This document shows, piece after piece, positions 38,001 through 44,431 of a DNA stretch of 64,000 nt. A program made the position numbers and the translations under genes. Under the pieces are notes generated by a model. The model was not told the DNA's origin, searched no databases, and saw only the letters and a list, made by a program, of their open reading frames with translations. Source of the DNA: JBNAGF01 sp049801055 (GTDB taxonomy: Bacteria > Pseudomonadota > Alphaproteobacteria > Rhodobacterales > Rhodobacteraceae); contig NZ_JBNAGF010000003.1 of the NCBI RefSeq assembly GCF_049801055.1, positions 377,342 to 441,341 on the forward strand, read 5' to 3'. How positions within the stretch are numbered: position 1 is the stretch's first letter; every line of letters begins with the position of its first letter.

Positions 38001-38022
38001 GCTTGGAGCGGTGTCTGCATGA
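35002..38022 (+). CDS. res: Type III restriction-like Res subunit (SF2 helicase-nuclease)
   Basis: The 1006-residue protein has a superfamily 2 motor: Walker A KLATGAGKTTVMAMLIAWQ (near residue 175), DEAH box VINDEAHHCYRE, motif III DLSATPFFL, and motif VI ICEQVIGRALRRLSYD. The C-terminal PD-(D/E)xK nuclease is visible as YRPDFLIRLDAPEPVTLVIEVKGFRG. This is the architecture of type III Res subunits and of the related standalone restriction endonucleases. It starts an operon with NYN, Mod, a basic protein and a RelE/UvrD fusion. GTG 35002 is used; no ATG fits better. Confidence 0.88.
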   Translation: MSFFEHPILNSPYTVPAEHWELDTSGRPTDRIIPSRRRSDLISAMPKAKSVKKSGGQQAELGLNEAGLETQEMAYNVTEFVNDLRSQVDSWRALPNPNDWRVTPTTQRLLQHWRAIQQDESQTIRPFFCQLEAVETAIFLAEVAPKMGPRGKRFRTRLEAANAEANPDLFRVAMKLATGAGKTTVMAMLIAWQTLNAVRSPNSKSYSRGFLIVTPGITIRDRLRVLLPNDAENYYMRINLVPTDLMQDMQKAKIVLTNYHAFKLRETLQLAKGTRSALQGHGSQLKTLESEGQMIKRVMPELMGLGKINVINDEAHHCYRERANTETERLKGDERKEAEENAEAARLWISGLEAAKRQIGVQIVYDLSATPFFLAGSGWVEGTLFPWVVSDFSLMDAIECGIVKLPRVPVADNLPSGEVPLYRDLWKEIGKKMPKKARGKTKPNPQSLPIPLKTAIDALYGHYEKTFKLWQQGGVQIPPVFIVVCNNTTNSELLRDYMSGYERENPDGTIEVVHGKCPLFANFSTTDDERLPRPRTVLIDSATLEAGGDIDKSFRDAHADEIEAFRREQAERGSSEDLTDADILREVMNTVGKKDRLGEQVRCVVSVSMLTEGWDANNVTHILGLRAFGTQLICEQVIGRALRRLSYDLDPDTKLFRTEYADIMGIDGLNFSDQPRVAPPQKPRDVIQVRAMSPERDNLEITFPRVQGYVADLPSEKLEVDFSKTEPYVLTPEKVAATVVTMQGIIGESEKLNLDYLKTARLSTIAYNVAKHMIFEKLRDENGAPKMHLLMPAKRIVLQWLKEGHFVCKGDTVPAQLLYRELADEVCDIIFGALIEGPRGDSILRAVLDPYQPEGSTMGVHFNTSVATRYSPRPDRSHLNWIITDSDWEDKLAARIEDHPKVLAYAKNHNLGFEVPYLREGEPHVYRPDFLIRLDAPEPVTLVIEVKGFRGHDAMLKAETMRNKWIPAVNRLDGFGRWGFAELRSAHDFGPDLDTAIEEMLGAVSA

Positions 38023-38152
38023 GCCAAATTTTTCTTCCAATGTGCAGAATGTGCGCCTATATATTTCTTATCCGCCCCTCGGCAGTAAGCGTTGCTCCTC
38101 GAAATCCAGAGTTTCGCCGACACCTTGGGGCTTTCTCGTTTCTGGCGTTCAC

Positions 38153-38863
38153 ATGACAAAGGTCGCAATCCTCATAGATGGCGGCTACTTTCTCAAACGC
38201 CTACGCACGGTTCGCCCTAAAACGGACACGAACGACGCCACTGCAGTTTGTCGTGACATCAGTCGCCTGGTGTCCAGCCACCTAAAGCAGATCAACAAGG
38301 TCGAGCGCGTTCCGCATGCACGTTCATTGCTATACCGCTCTTTTTTCTATGACGCGCGGCCGTATCTCGACAAAGGGCATTTGCCTGTCAGCAGCAAGGG
38401 CATAGACTACAGCAAGACAGATCGAGCCCGCTTTCACCTTGATCTGCATGACAACCTTCGTCGCACGTCCAACATGGCGGTGCGACTGGGAGAAGTTCGG
38501 CGAGACCCAGACAGCCTTTGGGAGTTGAAGCCGGCTGTCCTGCGCGATCTCCTGAAGAAGAAGCGTGATTTTGACGATCTCACTGATGATGAGTTTCGCC
38601 CTACGTTTCGGCAGAAAGCCGTCGACATGAGGATTGGATTGGACATCGCGTCTATCACGCTCAAACGACAGGCTGACATAATCGTTCTGGTCGCAGGCGA
38701 CAGCGATTTCGTGCCAGCGGCCAAACTCGCCCGGCGTGAGGGTGTGAAATTCGTTCTCGACCCGCTGTGGCGTAAAGTCGACGAGAATTTGTTTGAACAT
38801 ATTGACGGGCTGCGCAGTGGTTTCCCCAAACCGACGCCAAAGACCGAACCGAAGGCAGAGTAA
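38153..38863 (+). CDS. NYN-domain (PIN-like) putative ribonuclease
   Basis: The 236-residue protein has the acidic pattern of NYN/PIN-like nucleases: an N-terminal VAILIDGGYFLKRL, FYDARPYLDKG, VDMRIGLDIA, and VLVAGDSDFVPAAKLARREG, giving Asp residues for a metal site. ATG 38153 begins the homology; the frame extends upstream to 37832 inside res without sense. Its stop shares a base with the Mod start (TAATG), so it is translationally coupled to the methylase. Placement between Res and Mod argues that it is part of the same system, perhaps cutting RNA. Confidence 0.82.
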   Translation: MTKVAILIDGGYFLKRLRTVRPKTDTNDATAVCRDISRLVSSHLKQINKVERVPHARSLLYRSFFYDARPYLDKGHLPVSSKGIDYSKTDRARFHLDLHDNLRRTSNMAVRLGEVRRDPDSLWELKPAVLRDLLKKKRDFDDLTDDEFRPTFRQKAVDMRIGLDIASITLKRQADIIVLVAGDSDFVPAAKLARREGVKFVLDPLWRKVDENLFEHIDGLRSGFPKPTPKTEPKAE

Positions 38864-41760
38864 TGACTGACAAGAAAACCCCCATCGAGCCCATCACCCA
38901 CGAGGACGAGCGCCTGAACATCCCCACGCCGGAACTGGCGCCGATGATGGATCCCGAGGACGCACGGCCGATCAAGGTGGCCTATGAACAGCGCAACCCG
39001 GATCTCGATCCGCAGCTGATCTGGCGCGGCAAGGATATCGACCAGGAGGCGGTGACGGTGGATGCGCCGCCGATCTACCTGCAGGAACAGGTCCACCCTA
39101 AGGCGATCATCGAGGACCTGCGCGCCGGCAACAAGCGCAACGGCGAAGGCGGAGGCGCGGACCTGTTTGATCATTTCGGGCTGACCGACGAGGACCGCGA
39201 GGCGGAGATCGAGTTTTACCGCCACCATCGCAAGTGGTCGAACCGGATGATCCTGGGCGACGGGCTCCAGGTCATGGCGTCCCTCGCCGAGCGCGAAGGG
39301 CTGAAGGGGCAGGTGCAGGCGATCTATATCGACCCGCCCTATGGCATCAAGTTCAACTCCAACTTCCAGTGGTCCACCACCTCGCGCGATGTGAAGGACG
39401 GCAAGCTGGAGCATCTGACCCGCGAGCCCGAGCAGGTGAAGGCCTTTCGCGACACCTGGCGCGACGGCATCCATTCCTACCTGCAATACCTGCGCGACCG
39501 ATTGGTCGTAGCGCGGGAACTGCTGTCCGAGAGCGGGTCATGCTTTGTTCAGATCGGGGACGAGAATGTCCACCGTGTGCGCGCGCTGATGGATGAGGTG
39601 TTCGGTGAAGAGAATTTTGTCGCGCAAATCTCGGTGAAGAAAACGAGCGGTGCGACTTCCGATTATATGCCAGGCACCGTGGATTACATCGTCTTCTTTG
39701 CGAAGAATAAGCCGCGTTTGAAATATCGACAGCAGTATCTCGAGCGCGAACTTGGAGATGATGGCGACAAAACCTACAGGTTCCTTGACGGTGAAGATTT
39801 TTCGAGACGCGGGTTGTCGGCCGTCGAGATCGCCGAGGTGAAGAAAACTAAAGCTCGTTTTCGTGTCTTCCGGCAGCAAACAATGACCAGTCAGTCAATC
39901 GGACGGGAAAAGGGCGAAGGCGCTGCAAGTTGGTTTGGCGTCACACTTGCAGGAAAGACGATCAAACCGCCGGCAACTGCACGCTGGAAAACTAACGAAA
40001 TCGGAATGGAGCGATTGGCGAAGTCCCGCCGTGTTGAGCCGACTGGGCGACTGATATCATATATCCGGTTCCATGGCGATTTTCCGGTATATCCTGTCAC
40101 TGATCTTTGGACAGACACACAATCCGGAAGCGCGATGGGCAAACTCTACGTCGTGCAAACGAGCCAGAAGATCGTCCAACGCTGCCTCCTAATGACCACC
40201 GACCCGGGCGATCTCGTGCTCGATCCCACCTGTGGATCCGGCACTACCGCATCTGTGGCCGAGCAATGGGGACGGCGTTGGATCACCATCGACACCTCCC
40301 GCGTGGCCCTCGCCCTCGCCCGCGCGCGGATCATGGGCGCGAAATACCCCTGGTATCTGCTTAAGGACTCTGAGGCTGGGCAAAGGAAAGAGGCCGAGGT
40401 CACCCGCTCCGCCCCCGCCACGGCAGCGACCTACAACGACATCCGCCACGGCTTCGTCTATCAGCGCGTGCCCCACATCACCCTGAAAAGCATCGCCAAC
40501 AACACCGAGATCGACACGATCTGGGAGGCGATGCAGCCCGCCGTCGAGGCCGCCCTGTTGGACCTCAACGCAGCGCTCTCCGGCCACGCCGCGCCTTTCG
40601 AGGTCGAAACCGGCGGCCGCAAGGGCGACAAGATCGACTTCACCGCCTCGGGCGAGGTCGAATTGCCCAGCGGAGAGATGGCCCCGGCAAACGGTTTCAT
40701 GGAATGGGAGGTTCCGCGCGAGGCTCGGGAGGACTGGCCCGACGCGGCGAACAAGGCTTTGGCCGCGTTCTGGGAAGCGCGCATCGCCCGCCAGAAAGAG
40801 ATCGACGCCTCCATCGCCGCCAAGGCCGATTACGAGTTTCTCTATGACAAGCCCTACGAAGACAAGAAACGCGTCCGCGTCGCCGGACCGTTTACCGTCG
40901 AGAGCCTGTCACCCCACCGCACGCAAGCCGTGAACGAACATGGCGAGCTGATCGACGAGGTAGAGGCCGCGCGTGGTAAGCGGGCTGCGGATGCGACTGA
41001 GGCCGACAACTACCGCGCCTCTATCCTAGAAAACCTCAAGAAGGCGGGTGTGCAGCAGGCGGACAAGGCCGATAAGGTCGAGTTCACCTCGCTCCAGCCC
41101 TGGCCTGGCGAATGGCTGGCGGCCGAGGGGCGTTATTTGGAGGGCGACATGGAGCGCAAGGCCGGCATCATGATTGGCCCGGAATACGGCACTCTGCAAC
41201 GTGCGGACATAGTCGCAGCCGCTCGGGAAGCGGTGGAGTGCGGTTTCGATGCCTTGATCACCTGTGCCTTCAACTACGACGCTCACACGGATCGCGTCAG
41301 GATTGGGGATTTGACGATACTCAAGGCACGGATGAATCCGGATCTTCACATGGCAGGAGATTTGAAGGCTGGGGGCGGCAACCTGTTCGTCGTGTTCGGC
41401 GAACCAGACATCGAGGTGAAGGAGGATGGCGACAAGCTACGGATAGATTTGCTTGGCGTCGACATCTTCAAACCGGCGACCGGCCAGGTGGTGTCGTCTG
41501 AACCGGACGACATCGCGTGCTGGTTCATCGACACGGACTACAACGAGGAGTCGTTCTTCGTTCGGCACGCGTATTTCCCGGGCGCGGATATTCCCTACAA
41601 GCAGCTGAAGACGACCCTGAAGGGGGAGATCGACGAGGAAGCCTGGGACAGCCTGAAACGCACCGTGTCGCGCCCCTTCGCGCGCCCGAAGTCGGGGCGG
41701 GTGGCTGTGAAGGTAATCAATCACCTCGGGGACGAGGTGATGAAGGTGTTGGGGGTTTAG
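38863..41760 (+). CDS. mod: Type III DNA methyltransferase (Mod), beta class
   Basis: The 965-residue protein has the adenine N6-methylase motifs in beta-class order: motif IV AIYIDPPYGIKFNSNFQW first (near residue 155), then motif I VLDPTCGSGTTASVAEQW (near residue 450). The region between them, where the target-recognition domain lies, has noticeably lower G+C than both flanks, as if swapped in. The C-terminal half (after residue about 500) is long and of unknown role. Start overlap with NYN and the close next gene (three bases) put it in one operon. Confidence 0.92.
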   Translation: MTDKKTPIEPITHEDERLNIPTPELAPMMDPEDARPIKVAYEQRNPDLDPQLIWRGKDIDQEAVTVDAPPIYLQEQVHPKAIIEDLRAGNKRNGEGGGADLFDHFGLTDEDREAEIEFYRHHRKWSNRMILGDGLQVMASLAEREGLKGQVQAIYIDPPYGIKFNSNFQWSTTSRDVKDGKLEHLTREPEQVKAFRDTWRDGIHSYLQYLRDRLVVARELLSESGSCFVQIGDENVHRVRALMDEVFGEENFVAQISVKKTSGATSDYMPGTVDYIVFFAKNKPRLKYRQQYLERELGDDGDKTYRFLDGEDFSRRGLSAVEIAEVKKTKARFRVFRQQTMTSQSIGREKGEGAASWFGVTLAGKTIKPPATARWKTNEIGMERLAKSRRVEPTGRLISYIRFHGDFPVYPVTDLWTDTQSGSAMGKLYVVQTSQKIVQRCLLMTTDPGDLVLDPTCGSGTTASVAEQWGRRWITIDTSRVALALARARIMGAKYPWYLLKDSEAGQRKEAEVTRSAPATAATYNDIRHGFVYQRVPHITLKSIANNTEIDTIWEAMQPAVEAALLDLNAALSGHAAPFEVETGGRKGDKIDFTASGEVELPSGEMAPANGFMEWEVPREAREDWPDAANKALAAFWEARIARQKEIDASIAAKADYEFLYDKPYEDKKRVRVAGPFTVESLSPHRTQAVNEHGELIDEVEAARGKRAADATEADNYRASILENLKKAGVQQADKADKVEFTSLQPWPGEWLAAEGRYLEGDMERKAGIMIGPEYGTLQRADIVAAAREAVECGFDALITCAFNYDAHTDRVRIGDLTILKARMNPDLHMAGDLKAGGGNLFVVFGEPDIEVKEDGDKLRIDLLGVDIFKPATGQVVSSEPDDIACWFIDTDYNEESFFVRHAYFPGADIPYKQLKTTLKGEIDEEAWDSLKRTVSRPFARPKSGRVAVKVINHLGDEVMKVLGV

Positions 41761-41762
41761 TG

Positions 41763-42194
41763 ATGCCCAAAAAGCGAGGATCCTACCTTGGCGGAGGCTC
41801 GATAATAAGAGCCCATGCTATTGGCTACCGAAGGCGCGGACCGGTAATTCGCAAGGAAGGTATTTTGAAGGCCGCTGTTGAAGAATGGAAACCTGAGGGT
41901 GCGAAGTCTTGGGTCGTTTCACCAAAGGACGACGAAGAACTCGAGCGCCAAAAAAAGCGCAAACCGAAAAACAGAGGAAAACGCTATCGCAAAACTGCGA
42001 AGCAAGTCCTTAAAGAGCGCGAAGCGGAGGTGGAACGCCGGCGAGCAGCCAGGCTGGAAAAAATCGAACAAAGGCGGAATCATGATTCTGACTTTGATGC
42101 AAAATACCGCGAAAAAGTGAAAGCAGCAGAGGAAAAGCAGGCCAATCGTAAGAGGTTTGTGGTCGAAGTGCGTAGTAAGAGACGTTCCTCATGA
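41763..42194 (+). CDS. Small basic hypothetical protein
   Basis: The 143-residue protein is very rich in Lys, Arg and Glu. It opens with MPKKRGSYLGGGSII and has a long charged helix or coiled coil (KQVLKEREAEVERRRAARLE). It starts two bases after the mod stop and overlaps the following UvrD-like gene by four bases, so it belongs to the operon. Its composition suggests nucleic-acid binding or an adaptor role. No family is recognised. Confidence 0.68.
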   Translation: MPKKRGSYLGGGSIIRAHAIGYRRRGPVIRKEGILKAAVEEWKPEGAKSWVVSPKDDEELERQKKRKPKNRGKRYRKTAKQVLKEREAEVERRRAARLEKIEQRRNHDSDFDAKYREKVKAAEEKQANRKRFVVEVRSKRRSS

Positions 42195-44188
42195 CGCATC
42201 GCATTGCCGACACTTTCTACGACGCTCTCGCGAAGCTGACTCAGCAGGAACAAAAGCAGGTCAAGACAGCCGCATTCGATTTTCAAATGGATCCAAGCCT
42301 GCCCGGGCTCTCGATGCATCGGGTGGACCGCGCCCGTGATCCGAATTTCTGGACCGCGCGCGTGAACCGCGACATCCGCATGGTGATCCACAAGAAAGAT
42401 GGCCAAACCCTTCTGGCCTGGGTCGGCCATCATGATTCAGCCTATCGTTGGGCCGAGACGCGGAGGATCGAAAGCCATCCTCGCACGGGGTCGATCCAGA
42501 TCGTCGAGGCGCGAGAAACCATCGAAGAGGTTGTCGTCCAACGTTACGTAGAGAAAGCCGTCGAACTGCCGCGTCCTTTGGCTGCCAAGGATGACGATAC
42601 ACTCTTGTCCTGGGGTGTGCCGTTAGACTGGCTCGATACCGTGCGGGATGTGACCGAGGACACGGTGCTCGACATTGCCGGGCGGCTGCCAACTGAGGCG
42701 GCAAATGCTATCCTTTCGGCCGCTGTTGGCGAGACACCCGTGCCAGCTGTCGTGTCAGTAGAGGGGGCGGACCCGTGGACTCACCCCGACACAATGCGCA
42801 GATTCCGCGTCCTGGAGAATGTCGAGGAATTGCAGGCTGCTCTGGACGCGCCTTGGGAGAAGTGGGCCGTATTCCTGCACCCCGCGCAACAGGAATATGT
42901 GGATCGCGACTTTAATGGTCCGGCACGCGTGATTGGTTCTGCCGGAACTGGCAAAACCGTAGTTGCGCTCCACCGAGCGGCACGTTTGGCGGAAAACCCT
43001 GGCGTGAAGGTCTTGCTGACCACGTTCAACCGCAAGCTCGCGGACAACCTCCGAGAAAAAATCCCACAGGTTGCCTCGTCCGATGCGTTGGACCGCATCG
43101 TGGTCGAGGCGCTGCCGGTGCTCATCGCCCGGCTGCATCGCGAAACTTTCGGGGATAGTGAAATCGTTGATGAGACATCCTTGCGTCACTTCCTAGTCGA
43201 AGCGGCCAGTGAACAGGAGATGCAAGTTGATCCGGATTTCCTGTTCGACGAATGGTCTCTGGTCGTCGATGCATGGGACATCAGCACGCAGGAAGCCTAC
43301 CGCGATTTGCCGCGCCTAGGCCGAAAAGTTCGCATGGCAGCGTCGAGGCGAGACGCTCTCTGGCAGGTATTTGAATCGGTTCGCGAGAGGCTTGTGCGGG
43401 AGTTGGTTAAAACCGAGGCACAGCTCGCCCATGAGCTTTCCGAGAGTGGAGCTCTCCCCTTTGACCATGTCCTTATTGATGAAGCGCAGGACATCTCGGT
43501 AGCAGAACTGAAGCTGCTTGGACGCCAGGTTGGAGACAAGCCGAACGGCTTGTTCTTTGCCGGCGACATTGGTCAGCGCATATTCCGTGCGCCATTCCCC
43601 TGGACAGCGGCCGGTATCGAATTGCGAGGGCGATCTCGCAGTCTAAAGGTGAACTACCGGACGTCACATCAAATCAGGTGCCAAAGTGACAGGTTGTTGC
43701 CTGAAACACTGGTCGAGGCAGACGGCAACGAAGAGTCCAGAACTGGTGTTACTTCGGTGTTCGATGGACCCGTGCCAACTTTTCGCGCATTTGAGACATC
43801 CGACGCTGAACTTGAAGCGCTGGTCGAGTGGGTGCGTGACCGGCTAACAACCGACGGCGTGCCGCCTTCTGAACTCGCAGTTTTGTTGAGAAACGAAGTT
43901 GAGGTGGAGCGCTACGCCGAGGTTTTGTCGGTAGAGAATGTGCAGATCATACTGATGCACGACGCAAAAGGTGCCGAGTATCGTGCCGTGGCGATTGGTG
44001 GACTGAACGACGGGACACTCCCAGACGAGATGCGGTTACTAGCTGCAAAAGACGAAGCTCAATTAGACGAAGTTATGAACACCGAACGGCACCTACTGTA
44101 TGTGGCCGCAACGAGGGCTCGTGATCACCTTTGGATGTCGGGTGTTGCGCCAGTCTCCGAGTTCTTGGTTGATCTCTTGGAGGAGTGA
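42191..44188 (+). CDS. UvrD-like helicase with N-terminal RelE/ParE-like domain
   Basis: The first 95 or so residues resemble the RelE/ParE fold (FYDALAKLTQQEQKQVKTAA, then WTARVNRDIRMVIHKKDG, GHHDSAYRWAETRRIE). A superfamily 1 helicase follows: Walker A VIGSAGTGKTVVALHRAA, DEAQ box VLIDEAQDISVAELKLL, motif IV-like LKVNYRTSHQIR, and motif VI VAATRARDHLWMSGV. The 665-residue total is short for full UvrD. Its start overlaps the small basic gene. The context suggests it is the last gene of the Res-NYN-Mod operon. Confidence 0.82.
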   Translation: MTHRIADTFYDALAKLTQQEQKQVKTAAFDFQMDPSLPGLSMHRVDRARDPNFWTARVNRDIRMVIHKKDGQTLLAWVGHHDSAYRWAETRRIESHPRTGSIQIVEARETIEEVVVQRYVEKAVELPRPLAAKDDDTLLSWGVPLDWLDTVRDVTEDTVLDIAGRLPTEAANAILSAAVGETPVPAVVSVEGADPWTHPDTMRRFRVLENVEELQAALDAPWEKWAVFLHPAQQEYVDRDFNGPARVIGSAGTGKTVVALHRAARLAENPGVKVLLTTFNRKLADNLREKIPQVASSDALDRIVVEALPVLIARLHRETFGDSEIVDETSLRHFLVEAASEQEMQVDPDFLFDEWSLVVDAWDISTQEAYRDLPRLGRKVRMAASRRDALWQVFESVRERLVRELVKTEAQLAHELSESGALPFDHVLIDEAQDISVAELKLLGRQVGDKPNGLFFAGDIGQRIFRAPFPWTAAGIELRGRSRSLKVNYRTSHQIRCQSDRLLPETLVEADGNEESRTGVTSVFDGPVPTFRAFETSDAELEALVEWVRDRLTTDGVPPSELAVLLRNEVEVERYAEVLSVENVQIILMHDAKGAEYRAVAIGGLNDGTLPDEMRLLAAKDEAQLDEVMNTERHLLYVAATRARDHLWMSGVAPVSEFLVDLLEE

Positions 44189-44318
44189 AAGCGCCACCTT
44201 GCGTCTGGCATCGTCCAGACTGTCGAACATCTCCTCGTTTAAGAGCTCGTCGCGCAGGCTGCCGTTGAATGACTCGATGAAGGCATTCTGCTGCGACTTG
44301 CCCGAGTCGAGTGCATTG
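44189..44318 (-). pseudogene. IS3-family transposase fragment
   Basis: Read on the minus strand, about 40 residues match the C-terminal integrase core of IS3-type transposases: SGKSQQNAFIESFNGSLRDE then EEMFDSLDDARRKVAL. The usual glutamate of the DDE triad lies in FIESF. Nothing else of the element is seen. It abuts the RelE/UvrD gene stop and shows earlier transposition within the island. Confidence 0.72.
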
Positions 44319-44431
44319 TCCGGCATAAATGAAAATAGTAGGTGCCCAATCGTGCCTGCAATGCGTCCCACAAGGGTTCCCAAGTGTCCGACATCTGCTA
44401 CACCTAGGGAAAGACTGGCAATTTGGTGCTC

